The notes under the pieces are model-generated. The model ran no database searches. It worked only from the letters and a program-made list of their open reading frames with translations, and had not been told where the DNA came from. Position numbers and translations under genes: made by a program. From the NCBI RefSeq assembly GCF_000307875.1, contig NZ_AJLS01000009.1:62001-126000 (forward strand): DNA of 64,000 nt, written 5' to 3'. Numbering within the stretch: the stretch's first letter is position 1; each line of letters starts with the position of its first letter. The DNA comes from Neobacillus bataviensis LMG 21833. Lineage in GTDB: Bacteria; Bacillota; Bacilli; Bacillales; Cytobacillaceae. Of the stretch, positions 54,107 to 64,000 are shown piece after piece.

Positions 54107-55381
54107 ATGAAAATACTTAAAGTAAATGAACTTGTTTCAATCAAACGCTCGATTGAAGCCGGCACCTCCGAGCAGCAGGCTGTTGTAAAAAAAATTATTA
54201 TGGAGGTTCGTGATCGCGGAGACGAAGCGTTAAGAGAGTATACGGAAAAATTCGACCGCGTCCGCCTTGCCTCTTTTTCCGTTACTGAAAAAGAATTTAA
54301 GGAAGCATATGGTGAAGTGGAAACGGAGTTGATCACCATCATTCGTGAGGCTGCGGAAAATATTCGCACTTTTCATGAAAAGCAGCTCCGGCCATCGTGG
54401 ATGAAAACGGAGGAAAATGGCACGATTCTTGGTCAAAAGATAACCCCGCTCGACTCGGTTGGTGTGTATGTCCCTGGCGGAACGGCGGCCTATCCATCAT
54501 CGGTGCTGATGAATGTGATTCCGGCCAAAGTGGCTGGAGTTAAACGAATCGTGATGGTGTCACCGCCTGACAGCAATGGGAAATTACCAGCGGCAGTGCT
54601 CGTCGCGGCTAAAGAAGCGGGTGTGGAAGAAATTTATAAGATTGGCGGTGCCCAGGCGATCGCCGCGCTTGCTTACGGGACTGAGTCAATTACCGCTGTG
54701 GATAAAATTACTGGACCAGGAAATATCTTTGTTGCGCTTGCGAAACGGGAGGTATTCGGCGATGTTGATATTGACATGATTGCCGGACCGAGTGAGATTG
54801 CGATTTTAGCAGATGAAACAGCAAGGGCAGACGAGGTTGCGGCCGACTTGCTATCGCAGGCGGAGCACGACCCGCGGGCATGCAGTGTTCTGGTTACACC
54901 GTCTTTGGAGTTGGCAGAAAAGGTGTCAGTGGAAGTTGAAAAGCAAATGGCATTGCTGCCACGGCGGGAAATTGCTGCTCGTTCAATTACGGATTACGGG
55001 GTTATCTATGTAACAAATGATCTTGACGAAGCGGTTGAAACGGTGAACCAGTTAGCACCAGAACATCTTGAAATCATCACCGAAAATGCGATGGAGCAAC
55101 TTGGGAAAATCCGTCATGCCGGGGCTATCTTTATTGGCCGCTATAGCTCAGAGCCCGTTGGCGATTATTTTGCCGGGCCGAACCATGTGCTGCCGACAAA
55201 CGGAACAGCCCGATTCTCCAGCCCGCTGAATGTGGATGATTTTCAAAAGAAATCTAGCGTGATTGTTTATAGTGGACGGGCGTTAAAGGATAATGGCGCG
55301 AAAATCGCCGCCTTTGCCCGTGCGGAAGGGCTCGAGGCGCATGCTCGGGCGGTGGAGATTAGACTTACAAATGATCAATAG
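54107..55381 (+). CDS. hisD: Histidinol dehydrogenase
   Basis: The 424-residue zinc enzyme makes the last two oxidations from histidinol to histidine. The signature [15 protein letters not shown] (~221-235) and the catalytic region QAEHDPRA and LAPEHLEI are present. ATG 54107 follows GGGGGTTTTTCGA; the upstream TTG at 54092 overlaps that site. Confidence 0.97.
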   Translation: MKILKVNELVSIKRSIEAGTSEQQAVVKKIIMEVRDRGDEALREYTEKFDRVRLASFSVTEKEFKEAYGEVETELITIIREAAENIRTFHEKQLRPSWMKTEENGTILGQKITPLDSVGVYVPGGTAAYPSSVLMNVIPAKVAGVKRIVMVSPPDSNGKLPAAVLVAAKEAGVEEIYKIGGAQAIAALAYGTESITAVDKITGPGNIFVALAKREVFGDVDIDMIAGPSEIAILADETARADEVAADLLSQAEHDPRACSVLVTPSLELAEKVSVEVEKQMALLPRREIAARSITDYGVIYVTNDLDEAVETVNQLAPEHLEIITENAMEQLGKIRHAGAIFIGRYSSEPVGDYFAGPNHVLPTNGTARFSSPLNVDDFQKKSSVIVYSGRALKDNGAKIAAFARAEGLEAHARAVEIRLTNDQ

Positions 55382-55418
55382 TATACAAGCAGAGTGATAA
55401 TTCAAGGAGGCACCCTTC

Positions 55419-56006
55419 ATGGAAAGAACGGCAAGTATTGAAAGAAATACAAATGAAACCAAAATTCAACTATCTTTAGCAATCGATGGAGAGGGTCAAT
55501 CCCGGCTCGATACTGGGGTCCCATTCATGACGCATATGCTTGATTTATTCACGAAACATGGACAATTCAACCTCACAGTCGATGCCCAAGGCGATACAGA
55601 AGTCGATGATCACCACACAACCGAAGATATCGGTATTTGTTTAGGTCACGCACTTCGTGAAGCATTAGGCGACAAAAAGGGGATTAAACGATACGGAAAT
55701 GCCTTTGTTCCAATGGATGAAGCTCTTGCGCAGGTAGTAGTCGACCTCAGCAACCGCCCGCACCTTGAAATGCGAGCCGAGTTTCCGGGACAGAAAGTAG
55801 GGACCTTTGATACCGAACTAGTACATGAATTCCTCTGGAAGCTCGCACTAGAGGCACGGATGAACCTTCATGTTATCGTTCATTACGGCAAAAATACGCA
55901 CCACATGATCGAAGCCGTCTTCAAAGCATTGGGACGAGCACTCGACGAAGCCACAACCATCGACCCGCGCATCAAAGGCGTACCTTCCACTAAGGGGATG
56001 TTGTAA
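55419..56006 (+). CDS. hisB: Imidazoleglycerol-phosphate dehydratase
   Basis: The 195-residue dehydratase carries the two manganese-binding signatures ([11 protein letters not shown] near 65-75 and the [16 protein letters not shown] region near 150-165). CAAGGAGG precedes ATG 55419. The last third of the gene is rich in third-position C, and a partial GGTGCCTGACACC repeat follows its stop. Confidence 0.97.
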   Translation: MERTASIERNTNETKIQLSLAIDGEGQSRLDTGVPFMTHMLDLFTKHGQFNLTVDAQGDTEVDDHHTTEDIGICLGHALREALGDKKGIKRYGNAFVPMDEALAQVVVDLSNRPHLEMRAEFPGQKVGTFDTELVHEFLWKLALEARMNLHVIVHYGKNTHHMIEAVFKALGRALDEATTIDPRIKGVPSTKGML

Positions 56007-56008
56007 AT

Positions 56009-56019
56009 GGTGCCTGACA
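56009..56019. repeat. GGTGCCTGACA partial repeat, copy 5
   Basis: Eleven bases of the repeat family lie right between the hisB stop and hisH, overlapping the first possible hisH start codon. Confidence 0.75.
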
Positions 56020-56054
56020 ACAATATCACGCCAAGAAAGGTGGCAACAGGGGCA

Positions 56055-56681
56055 ATGATTGGAATTGTTGATTATGGCATGGGGAATCTTTTCAGCGTGA
56101 GTAAGGCCTTAGAGCGATTAGACGCCGACTATTTTATTTCCGCAGATAAAACGAAATTACTTCAAGCAGATGCCTTAATACTCCCGGGTGTTGGCTCTTT
56201 CCGTGATGCAATGGAACGCCTGCCTGTGGAGACGATAAAGGATTTTGCGGCTACAGGGAAACCGCTGCTAGGCATCTGCCTTGGTATGCAGCTTTTGTTT
56301 GAACAAAGTGAGGAAAATGGCCCAACCAAAGGATTGGGATTGTTACCTGGCAGTGTCCGCCGTTTTCCTGGCAAAACACAGCTTGGTGAAACCTATAAAG
56401 TCCCGCATATGGGCTGGAATAAACTGGAGTTCACAAAGCAATCACCATTACTAAAAAACCTAACCGAGGATTACGTCTATTTCGTGCATTCCTATTATGT
56501 GGATGCGGAAAATTCCGAGGTATTACTCGCAAAAACGGATTACCATGAAAAAGTTTCAGCAATTGTCGGCAAAGACAATATATATGGCATGCAATTTCAT
56601 CCTGAAAAAAGCAGCAGGCTTGGGATGGCCTTGCTAAATAACTTTTTACAGACGGTGCAGGAAAGGGAGGCAGTACAATGA
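56055..56681 (+). CDS. hisH: Imidazole glycerol phosphate synthase glutaminase subunit
   Basis: The 208-residue glutaminase supplies ammonia to HisF. The nucleophile Cys lies in [11 protein letters not shown] (~75-85) and the catalytic His-Glu pair in QFHPEKS near the end. The family start is [15 protein letters not shown] at 56055. An ATG at 56007, joined to the hisB stop and with AAGGGG at good spacing, would add 16 residues (MVPDNNITPRKVATGA) that come from a repeat; either may be used. Confidence 0.92.
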   Translation: MIGIVDYGMGNLFSVSKALERLDADYFISADKTKLLQADALILPGVGSFRDAMERLPVETIKDFAATGKPLLGICLGMQLLFEQSEENGPTKGLGLLPGSVRRFPGKTQLGETYKVPHMGWNKLEFTKQSPLLKNLTEDYVYFVHSYYVDAENSEVLLAKTDYHEKVSAIVGKDNIYGMQFHPEKSSRLGMALLNNFLQTVQEREAVQ

Positions 56682-57406
56682 GCTTCACGATTTATCCGGC
56701 AATTGATATGCGTGGCGGAAACTGCGTCCGTCTCCTTCAAGGGGATTATGCGAAAGAAACCATCTATGGGGATTCACCGTTTGATATGGCGCAAAGCTTT
56801 GCAGAAGCCGGCGCCGAATGGATACATATGGTTGACCTTGACGGGGCAAAGGATGGCAAACGGATCAATGACCGCTTTGTGCTAGAAGCAGCCCAAAAGC
56901 TGCAGGCAAATATTCAAATTGGCGGCGGCATTCGTTCTGAGGAAGATATCAACCACTATCTTGAAAATGGTGTCAATCGTGTGATTATTGGCAGTATTGC
57001 CGTATCGAATCCTGACTTTGCCATCGAAATGATCAAGAAATACGGGGCAAAAATCGCAGTCGGAATTGATGCAAAAAACGGCTATGTGGCGACACACGGC
57101 TGGCTTGAAACCTCCGCTCTCAAGGCGGTTGAACTTGGAAAAAGGTTTGCGGATGCAGGAGCGGAGACGTTTATTTTTACCGATATTGCCACCGATGGCA
57201 CGCTTTCAGGCCCCAATATTGCCGCTGTTTGCGAAATGTGCGAGGTGACTGGGAAAAATGTCATCGCCTCCGGCGGGGTAAGCAGTCTTGCCGATCTAAA
57301 AGTATTATCGACCGCAAAAAATATAAGCGGAGCAATTGTTGGAAAAGCCCTGTACGAAAATCGTTTTACCCTTAAGGAAGCACTGGAAGAGGTGGCATCA
57401 AGATGA
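56678..57406 (+). CDS. hisA: HisA, ProFAR isomerase
   Basis: The 242-residue TIM barrel opens the aminoaldose ring of ProFAR. Catalytic Asp residues are in AIDMRGG (~8) and DIATDGT (~129), and GGIR and ASGG phosphate loops are present. It overlaps hisH and hisF by four bases each. Confidence 0.97.
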   Translation: MSFTIYPAIDMRGGNCVRLLQGDYAKETIYGDSPFDMAQSFAEAGAEWIHMVDLDGAKDGKRINDRFVLEAAQKLQANIQIGGGIRSEEDINHYLENGVNRVIIGSIAVSNPDFAIEMIKKYGAKIAVGIDAKNGYVATHGWLETSALKAVELGKRFADAGAETFIFTDIATDGTLSGPNIAAVCEMCEVTGKNVIASGGVSSLADLKVLSTAKNISGAIVGKALYENRFTLKEALEEVASR

Positions 57407-58164
57407 CACTTACAAAACGAATTATTCCCTGCCTTGATGTCAAAGACGGCCGTGTGGTGAAAGGCATTCAATTTGTCCAGCTCCGTGACGCCGGCGACCC
57501 TGTTGAACTGGCACGATTTTACGATGAACAAGGGGCTGACGAGCTCGTATTTCTAGATATCTCCGCATCAGTAGAAGGAAGAAAGACGATGATTGAAGTC
57601 GTGAAGTCCGTTGCATCTGAACTGGCAATCCCTTTTACTGTTGGCGGCGGAATTAATTCTCTGGAGGATATGAAAAAAATCCTCCGTGCCGGTGCGGACA
57701 AGGTGTCACTCAACACAGCAGCTGTTTTAAATCCGGATTTAATTCGTGAAGGCGCAGGCTACTTCGGCTCTCAGTGTATCGTTGTTGCCATCGATGCCAA
57801 ATTTGACCCACAAATAGGAACATGGCGCGTTTATACCCATGGCGGACGAAAACCCACAGAAAAAACAGCTGTAGAATGGGCAATAGAGGCTGCAGACCTA
57901 GGTGCTGGCGAAATCCTATTAACCAGCATGGACAGCGATGGCGAGAAAAATGGCTTTGATCTAAAACTAACCAAAGCAATTAGTGAAGCCGTTACAATTC
58001 CGGTCATCGCTTCAGGCGGAGCCGGGAATGTTGAACATTTTGAAGAAGCATTTTTAACTGGAAAAGCCGATGCCGCCTTAGCAGCTTCGATTTTTCATTA
58101 CAAAGAAACGTCAGTAGATGAAGTTAAAAGCTATTTGCGGGAAAAAGGAGTGAGCATACGATGA
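57403..58164 (+). CDS. hisF: HisF, imidazole glycerol phosphate synthase cyclase
   Basis: The 253-residue TIM barrel uses ammonia from HisH to form imidazole glycerol phosphate. Catalytic Asp residues lie in [13 protein letters not shown] (~11) and [12 protein letters not shown] (~130). It overlaps hisA and hisI. Confidence 0.97.
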   Translation: MTLTKRIIPCLDVKDGRVVKGIQFVQLRDAGDPVELARFYDEQGADELVFLDISASVEGRKTMIEVVKSVASELAIPFTVGGGINSLEDMKKILRAGADKVSLNTAAVLNPDLIREGAGYFGSQCIVVAIDAKFDPQIGTWRVYTHGGRKPTEKTAVEWAIEAADLGAGEILLTSMDSDGEKNGFDLKLTKAISEAVTIPVIASGGAGNVEHFEEAFLTGKADAALAASIFHYKETSVDEVKSYLREKGVSIR

Positions 58165-58778
58165 ATGTTCGATTTGATGAAAAAGGGCTCGTACCTGCGA
58201 TTATTCAGGATGCCGGAACGAAAGAAGTATTAACACTCGCCTATATGAACGAGGAATCGCTGTCGAAAACGATTGAAACAGGAGAAACCTGGTTTTACAG
58301 CCGTTCTCGTCAGGAATTGTGGCACAAAGGAGCTACCAGCGGCAATACACAGACCGTTGTCAGCATCAACTATGATTGCGACCAAGATGCGTTATTAGTG
58401 CTTGTTAATCCAAAAGGCCCTGCCTGCCATACGGGAGCAGTAAGTTGTTTTTCAGAACGCATCGTGGAAAGTTCAACGAACTTGAATGATTACCAAATCT
58501 TACAATCGCTTGAAAAAGTGATCATGGAACGAGAGCGTGAGCGCCCAGAGGGTGCCTATACGACGTACCTTTTTGAAAAAGGCGTGGATAAGATTTTGAA
58601 AAAAGTCGGTGAGGAAGCAGCCGAGGTCATTATCGCTGCCAAGAACCGTGACCATGAGGAACTTAGATGGGAAGCGGCAGATCTACTCTACCACTTGCAA
58701 GTGCTTTTAGTAGAACAAGGACTTCCCTTCACTGAGGTTTTAAGAACACTAGAAGAAAGACACAAAGACCGGTCCTAA
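58161..58778 (+). CDS. hisI: Bifunctional PR-AMP cyclohydrolase / PR-ATP pyrophosphatase
   Basis: The 205-residue fused HisIE carries out steps two and three of the pathway. The N-terminal cyclohydrolase (~1-110) has [15 protein letters not shown] and the metal-binding CDQDA and CHTG; the C-terminal pyrophosphatase (~115-205) has [15 protein letters not shown]. It ends the operon. Confidence 0.97.
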   Translation: MNVRFDEKGLVPAIIQDAGTKEVLTLAYMNEESLSKTIETGETWFYSRSRQELWHKGATSGNTQTVVSINYDCDQDALLVLVNPKGPACHTGAVSCFSERIVESSTNLNDYQILQSLEKVIMERERERPEGAYTTYLFEKGVDKILKKVGEEAAEVIIAAKNRDHEELRWEAADLLYHLQVLLVEQGLPFTEVLRTLEERHKDRS

Positions 58779-58796
58779 TCGCACCGGTTTTTTATT
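58768..58796 (+). terminator. Terminator of the his operon
   Basis: ACCGGT occurs twice (58768 and 58783) and forms a 6-bp GC-rich stem, followed by TTTTTTATTTT; the first arm lies inside the end of hisI. Confidence 0.75.
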
Positions 58797-58839
58797 TTCG
58801 CCTAAATTTCGGGAACCTTCTCCGAACAAGCCCTAAATG

Positions 58840-58848
58840 TGTTATACT
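58840..58848 (+). promoter_or_regulatory. Extended -10 upstream of yvcD
   Basis: TGTTATACT lies 34 bases before the chosen start. No clear -35 is seen. It leaves no room for translation from the ATG at 58858. Confidence 0.55.
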
Positions 58849-58881
58849 ACATAAGTTATGTTAAAAAATGTGGAGGACTTC

Positions 58882-60375
58882 ATGGTGAAAGACTTGACGG
58901 CAAGAATGCAAAAAGGAAAACTATTATCATTTGTTCCTACGGGGGAATATTATTTCACGAAGGGTTTAAAGGCATACCATCGACGTGATTTCAAAAAGGC
59001 AAAAAAATATCTTGGGCGGGCGATGCAGCTTGAGCCGGGCGAACCGATGATTACATGCCAGTTGGCGATTGTGTCAACCGAACTTGGCGAGTTTGAAAAT
59101 TCCAACCGACTCTTGCATCTCGTCATTGAAGAACTTGACCCGGAAATGGCGGAATGCCATTACTTTTTAGCGAATAATTATGCCCATATGGGATTTTTTA
59201 AAGATGCGTATCATCACAGTAAGCTTTATTTACAGCTGGATCCTGATGGTGATTTTTCGGAAGACACGGAGGATTTGCTTGATCTGCTCACTTTGGAGTC
59301 AGATGACTTTGAGGATGAGCTGTATCAAGAGGACGATCTTATTATCAAACAAGAGCAGGCTCGCGAACTGCTAGAGTCCGGTTACTTTCCAAAGGCCATA
59401 GAGCTGTTAAAAGAGGTCGTCAAGGAATTTCCGGAATACTGGTCTGCCTATAACAATTTAGCACTTGCCTACTTTTATTTAGGGAAAGTGGAAAAAGCGG
59501 AAGCCATCCTAGAAGATGTACTGGAGCGAAATCCGGGGAATCTTCATGCCTTATGCAATAAGCTTGTTTTTGCCCATTATCAAGGGCAGACAGAAAGTGC
59601 TAGGGAATTGTTGGAACCATTGAAAAAAATCCAGCCGCTGCTCAGCGAGTATCAATTTAAGCTGGGGGCAACCTTTGCCTTGGTTGGCGAATATGAGCTT
59701 GCTTATTTATGGTTGAAAAGGTTATATAGGTATGGTTTTAATGGGGATGGCCCGTTTTATTATTGGCTCTCCTATTCGGCTTATTTCACGGGCTATGAAA
59801 ATTTTGCAAAAAGCATGTGGAAAAAGGTGCTTGAAATCACCCCTGACAAAGAGGGCTTAGAACCTTGGAATGATAAAAGTCCACGGGCTAACGGGTTTGA
59901 GGACTATAAGGGATCAATTTTTCAAAAGCTTGAAAGTGACTATGTGGAAGAACGATTATTTGCTCTTTTCCTGACAACTGTTTCAAGTAAAAAGGAAGAA
60001 ATCATCACCTCAAAACGGCTTTTTCAAAATCAGAAATTTACTACTTTGGAAAAAGAGTATATTTCGTTAATCCGGTCGGGGAAACCATCGGTAACCGCAG
60101 ATGCACAGGAAATTGCCGAGATCTTTTATGAAAATCATCACCCTATCGGCGCAATTGAGTCAGGGTTGTATTTAATGTGGTTTTCGGTGTTTGTTGAAGT
60201 ATCCAAAGCAGACGTTCGTTTGAAAAATAAACGTGCCTGGGCCGCGGCGGTCGAGTACTTGTGGCATAAACTGCGCAGCGAAAAAGTTTCACAGCAGGAA
60301 GTGGCTGAGCGCTACAGTCTATCCCCGGCAACCATCGGTAAATATGTAAAATTAGTGAATAATTATTTGCAGTAA
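58882..60375 (+). CDS. yvcD: TPR protein YvcD with C-terminal HTH
   Basis: The protein of about 497 residues has TPR-like helical repeats through residue ~330 (for example KAKKYLGRAMQLEPGEP and AILEDVLERNPGN) and a C-terminal module ending in a helix-turn-helix-like segment (SQQEVAERYSLSPATIGKYV). Position between hisI and trxB is that of B. subtilis yvcD, whose function is unknown. ATG 58882 follows GTGGAGGACTTC; ATG 58858 has no ribosome binding site. The C-terminal module resembles the middle part of the SEC-C protein at 2089-4026. Confidence 0.85.
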   Translation: MVKDLTARMQKGKLLSFVPTGEYYFTKGLKAYHRRDFKKAKKYLGRAMQLEPGEPMITCQLAIVSTELGEFENSNRLLHLVIEELDPEMAECHYFLANNYAHMGFFKDAYHHSKLYLQLDPDGDFSEDTEDLLDLLTLESDDFEDELYQEDDLIIKQEQARELLESGYFPKAIELLKEVVKEFPEYWSAYNNLALAYFYLGKVEKAEAILEDVLERNPGNLHALCNKLVFAHYQGQTESARELLEPLKKIQPLLSEYQFKLGATFALVGEYELAYLWLKRLYRYGFNGDGPFYYWLSYSAYFTGYENFAKSMWKKVLEITPDKEGLEPWNDKSPRANGFEDYKGSIFQKLESDYVEERLFALFLTTVSSKKEEIITSKRLFQNQKFTTLEKEYISLIRSGKPSVTADAQEIAEIFYENHHPIGAIESGLYLMWFSVFVEVSKADVRLKNKRAWAAAVEYLWHKLRSEKVSQQEVAERYSLSPATIGKYVKLVNNYLQ

Positions 60376-60406
60376 GCAAATTCGTGGACGATAAAACATT
60401 TGTTAT

Positions 60407-60449
60407 ATACGATTAAGTAAGGGAACAATATACTTAATCGTATTTTTTT
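60407..60449 (+). terminator. Hairpin with T run immediately upstream of trxB
   Basis: ATACGATTAAGTA and TACTTAATCGTAT form a perfect 13-bp AT-rich stem with an 11-base loop and a seven-T run. It ends just before the trxB ribosome binding site, so it terminates yvcD transcripts or attenuates trxB. Confidence 0.75.
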
Positions 60450-60460
60450 ATAAGGAGTGA

Positions 60461-61417
<957 letters not shown>

Positions 61418-61559
61418 CCTGGCGTTTGCAATGAGCCGTAACGGTAAAATGGCGAGCCCAAACAATTCATAAAAAAGTAACTATCCTGTAACAGTGGTGA
61501 AATAAAGATAGGGTATGATAAGAGAAATTGACCCCCTTTTAAAAATATATACCTTTCCT

Positions 61560-61590
61560 GCACAGGCTCAGCAGCTTGTGCTCTTTTTTT
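61560..61590 (+). terminator. Terminator between trxB and yvcI
   Basis: GCACAGGC and GCTTGTGC pair with one G-T, followed by seven T. It lies about 140 bases after trxB. Confidence 0.75.
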
Positions 61591-61614
61591 GCCCAACTTT
61601 TTCACACACAAGGT

Positions 61615-61627
61615 GGTGTCAGGCACC
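61615..61627. repeat. GGTGTCAGGCACC repeat, copy 6
   Basis: Complete copy in the 405-base gap between trxB and yvcI. Confidence 0.9.
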
Positions 61628-61662
61628 GTTACCTGCATTCGCAACATGGTAAATGTAGAATT

Positions 61663-61675
61663 GGTGTCAGGCACC
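61663..61675. repeat. GGTGTCAGGCACC repeat, copy 7
   Basis: Complete copy in the same orientation as copy 6, 48 bases later. Confidence 0.9.
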
Positions 61676-61710
61676 AAATAAAATTAACAGAAATATCAAT
61701 TTTGTATTCA

Positions 61711-61739
61711 TTGTGACTGGTTTCTAAAAATAGTATAAT
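61711..61739 (+). promoter_or_regulatory. Sigma-A promoter of yvcI-rapZ-yvcK
   Basis: TTGTGA, 17 bases and a perfect TATAAT lie about 85 bases before yvcI. Confidence 0.8.
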
Positions 61740-61790
61740 GAAATGAATAAATTAGCAGTTTATTTTGTATTATAGCTCGAGCCCTAGTCA

Positions 61791-61804
61791 AGGCGCTTGC
61801 GCTT
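61791..61804. repeat. Half copy of the GCGCAAGCGCC element
   Basis: AGGCGCTTGCGCTT matches one arm of the inverted repeat at 62290-62329; the other arm is lost. Confidence 0.7.
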
Positions 61805-61822
61805 TATTAAGAGGGTGAATAC

Positions 61823-62281
61823 ATGCAGCGGGTTACGAATTGTGTTTTAATTAGAAACGATCAAATATTGTTGCTGCAGAAACCGCGACGGGGCTGGTGG
61901 GTGGCACCAGGCGGGAAAATGGAGCCGGGCGAGTCGGTCCGCGACTCTTGCATCCGGGAATTCCGCGAAGAAACGGGCATTTATTTAAAAAACCCACAAT
62001 TAAAAGGTATTTTTACGATGATTATGAAAGAAAGTGATGAGCTCCTTTCCGAATGGATGATGTTTACCTTTGTTGCCACCGAATCAGATGGCATCGATGT
62101 AGATGAATCGGAAGAAGGAAAGCTGGCGTGGCATCCAATCGACCAGATTAAAGGTCTGCCAATGGCTGCGGGTGATCTACATATCATTGATTATATGGTT
62201 CATGGAAAAGGAATTATTTACGGTACTTTTACGTATACAAAAGATTTTGAACTCATTAGTTATCGATTAGATCCAAGTTAA
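61823..62281 (+). CDS. yvcI: Nudix hydrolase YvcI
   Basis: The 152-residue protein has a full Nudix box ([20 protein letters not shown] then ETGI, ~32-55), so it should cleave a nucleoside diphosphate linked to another group; the substrate is unknown. GAGGGTGA precedes ATG 61823. It starts the conserved yvcI-rapZ-yvcK operon. Confidence 0.93.
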   Translation: MQRVTNCVLIRNDQILLLQKPRRGWWVAPGGKMEPGESVRDSCIREFREETGIYLKNPQLKGIFTMIMKESDELLSEWMMFTFVATESDGIDVDESEEGKLAWHPIDQIKGLPMAAGDLHIIDYMVHGKGIIYGTFTYTKDFELISYRLDPS

Positions 62282-62289
62282 TTAAGAAA

Positions 62290-62329
62290 AGCGCAAGCGC
62301 CCTGGTCAGCGGCGTAGGGCGCTTGCGCT
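62290..62329. repeat. Inverted-repeat element AGCGCAAGCGCCC...GGGCGCTTGCGCT
   Basis: Two perfect 13-base arms (62290-62302 and 62317-62329) surround a 14-base loop. The element sits inside the operon between yvcI and rapZ. It has no T run, so it is not a normal terminator. Confidence 0.92.
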
Positions 62330-62352
62330 GGACAATAATAGGGGGAATTGCC

Positions 62353-63246
62353 ATGAGTACCGGTTCGACAAATGAAATCCAAATGGTCATAATTACCGGA
62401 ATGTCTGGGGCTGGAAAAACTGTAGCCATTCAAAGCTTTGAAGACTTAGGATTCTTCTGTGTTGATAACCTGCCTCCAACACTTCTTCCAAAATTCCTTG
62501 AACTAATGAAGGAATCCGGGAATAAAATGAATAAAGTTGCCCTTGTCATGGATCTAAGAGGTAGAGAATTCTTTGATCACCTCTTTAAAGCACTTGATGA
62601 GCTTGCAGAAACATCCTGGGTGACACCGCAGATTTTATTTTTAGATGCGGATGATTCTACATTAGTACGCCGGTATAAGGAGACAAGGCGGTCACATCCG
62701 CTTGCCCATTCAGGCTTACCTCTTGAGGGTATCACGCTTGAACGGGAGCTTCTTGAGGGATTAAAAGGCCGTGCACAATTGATTTACAATACTTCCCAGA
62801 TGAAACCGCGTGAATTACGTGAGAAGATATTAACGGAGTTTACGGCAAATAAACAATTATTTTTTACGGTCAATGTCATGTCATTTGGCTTTAAACATGG
62901 GATCCCCATCGATGCGGATCTTGTATTTGATGTACGCTTCTTGCCAAATCCTTTTTATATCGAACACATGCGTCCATTAACAGGCTTGGATGAAGAGGTC
63001 TCAAGCTATGTACTCAAATGGAATGAGACCAATAAATTTTTGGAAAAATTGACGGACTTACTCAGCTTCATGCTTCCTCATTATAAAAGAGAAGGGAAAG
63101 CACAGCTGGTGATTGCGATTGGCTGTACCGGCGGGCAGCATCGATCCGTTACCTTAGCAGAGTACCTGGGCCGATTTTTCCAAGATGATTATAAGACATG
63201 CGTCACCCACCGTGACATTGAGAAGAGAAAGGATAAAACAACATGA
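62353..63246 (+). CDS. rapZ: RapZ/YvcJ nucleotide-binding protein
   Basis: The 297-residue P-loop protein has Walker A (GMSGAGKT, ~17-24) and the RapZ C-terminal pattern ([16 protein letters not shown], then [15 protein letters not shown]). In E. coli RapZ controls an sRNA for amino-sugar synthesis; in B. subtilis YvcJ binds GTP and affects competence. GGGGGAATTGCC precedes ATG 62353. It overlaps yvcK by four bases. Confidence 0.95.
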   Translation: MSTGSTNEIQMVIITGMSGAGKTVAIQSFEDLGFFCVDNLPPTLLPKFLELMKESGNKMNKVALVMDLRGREFFDHLFKALDELAETSWVTPQILFLDADDSTLVRRYKETRRSHPLAHSGLPLEGITLERELLEGLKGRAQLIYNTSQMKPRELREKILTEFTANKQLFFTVNVMSFGFKHGIPIDADLVFDVRFLPNPFYIEHMRPLTGLDEEVSSYVLKWNETNKFLEKLTDLLSFMLPHYKREGKAQLVIAIGCTGGQHRSVTLAEYLGRFFQDDYKTCVTHRDIEKRKDKTT

Positions 63247-64000
63247 GAGAGTTTGGACAGCCTCGAATCGTCGTCATTGGCGGGGGAACAGGATTACCTG
63301 TTTTATTGCGGGGATTAAAACAGTATCCTGTCGATATTACCGCCATTGTGACGGTCGCGGATGATGGCGGCAGCTCGGGGCGCTTGCGTGAGGATCTGCA
63401 TATCCCTCCACCAGGTGACATTCGCAATGTACTGGCATCATTGTCAGATGTGGAACCACTGGTTGAAGAGATGTTTCAGCACCGTTTTAAAACATCGAAT
63501 GAACTTTCCGGACATTCACTTGGAAATTTAATCTTAGCGGCGATGACCTCCATCACCGGAAATTTCGTTCATGCGATTCAAGAAATGAGTAAGATCCTAA
63601 ATGTTCGCGGCAAAGTACTTCCAGCAGCAAACCAGAGCGTGGTTTTGCATGCGGAGATGGAAGATGGCGCCATCGTTTCGGGGGAATCAAAAATTCCTTA
63701 CTCAGGTAAAAAAATCAAACGAGTGTTTTTAACTTCCAAAAAAACGATTCGTCCTTTGCCGGAGTCGATACAAGCGATTCGCCAGGCAGACTTAATCATT
63801 ATTGGTCCCGGAAGCTTGTATACCAGTATCCTGCCCAATCTGCTTGTCCCGCGTTTAGGGGATGAGGTATGCCGCTCTCACGCGAAAAAGGTGTATATCT
63901 GTAACCTGATGACGCAGGCCGGGGAAACGCATGGCTTTACAGCAAGTGATCATGTGAAGGCGATCTATGACCATATGAGCTGTGCCTTTATCAATACGAT
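63243..64000 (+). CDS. yvcK: Gluconeogenesis/cell-wall regulator YvcK (partial)
   Basis: The first 252 codons are present; the gene runs off the window. The start [20 protein letters not shown] and [12 protein letters not shown] (~39-50) are typical of YvcK/GlmR (CofD-like fold), a UDP-sugar-binding factor needed on gluconeogenic carbon sources that stimulates amino-sugar synthesis in B. subtilis. The start overlaps the rapZ stop. The next gene in relatives is whiA. Confidence 0.95.
   Translation, partial: MREFGQPRIVVIGGGTGLPVLLRGLKQYPVDITAIVTVADDGGSSGRLREDLHIPPPGDIRNVLASLSDVEPLVEEMFQHRFKTSNELSGHSLGNLILAAMTSITGNFVHAIQEMSKILNVRGKVLPAANQSVVLHAEMEDGAIVSGESKIPYSGKKIKRVFLTSKKTIRPLPESIQAIRQADLIIIGPGSLYTSILPNLLVPRLGDEVCRSHAKKVYICNLMTQAGETHGFTASDHVKAIYDHMSCAFINT

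Noticed and set aside
56007..56054. The extended hisH start as the sole true start.
   Set aside because: The added residues come from a repeat and homologues start at MIGIVDYG; kept only as an alternative.

Overview
The window is a chromosomal segment of a Gram-positive, moderately low-GC member of the Bacillaceae. The gene order is close to that of Bacillus subtilis: prfB, yvjA, cccB, ftsEX, ctpB, minJ, then csbA, uvrBA, yvl genes, hprK-lgt-yvoD-ppaX-yvoF, hisZGDBHAFIE, yvcD, trxB, yvcI, rapZ, yvcK. Strong AGGAGG-type ribosome binding sites, frequent TTG and GTG starts and sigma-A-type promoters agree with this. The dense short intergenic repeats suggest a Neobacillus- or Mesobacillus-like relative, but the sequence alone does not fix the genus.

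Layout. 0.1-2 kb: an exported protein with seven CxxCH haem motifs. 2-4 kb (minus): a SEC-C/HTH/TPR protein. 4.3-13.8 kb: a conserved core with prfB (programmed +1 frameshift), yvjA, cccB, ftsEX, an EnvC-like M23 hydrolase, ctpB and minJ, mostly cell division and envelope. 13.9-36.4 kb: an accessory block between minJ and csbA. It holds a decayed TniQ-like fragment, two lipoproteins with a two-component system, an AT-rich PepSY membrane protein, an FMN reductase, an ABC-2 exporter, a CmpB-like membrane protein, a CtaG-like protein, cytochrome bd (cydA, cydB and the 34-residue cydS), nikR divergent from a nickel ECF transporter, cadC-cadA, czcD and yhdT-panF. 36.4-41.8 kb: csbA and LexA-type-controlled uvrBA. 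42-48 kb: yvlA, yvlB, yvlD, hprK, lgt, yvoD, ppaX, yvoF. 48.2-52 kb: a secreted 1257-residue double nucleotidase. 52.3-58.8 kb: the complete histidine operon. 58.9-64 kb: yvcD, trxB, yvcI, rapZ and the start of yvcK.

How it works together. The accessory block is themed on metals and respiration: nickel uptake, cadmium/zinc efflux by two pump types, low-oxygen cytochrome bd, and metal-binding-looking lipoproteins beside a sensor kinase. The 3' part is a conserved housekeeping region for carbon-regulation (HprK), lipoprotein maturation, histidine synthesis, redox and envelope control.

Most notable. (1) cadA has an in-frame UGA exactly where the first cysteine of its GFxCxxC metal-binding motif should be; the rest of the gene is intact, so it is either a nonsense mutation or a candidate selenocysteine. 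(2) Several intergenic regions carry cassettes of a short motif at an exact 21-bp period (TTGGCGGAA at three loci, TTTATTCGCGAAT at one, a CGGAAT variant at another) or a 17-bp period (TTTGGTACC). (3) Copies of a 13-bp near-palindrome, GGTGTCAGGCACC, bracket the AT-rich PepSY gene and the respiratory/metal block, and one copy sits over the start region of hisH. (4) Very small genes around cydAB, and a TniQ-like relic. (5) The two TPR proteins (at 2 kb and 59 kb) appear to share one HTH-containing module placed in opposite order relative to the TPRs.
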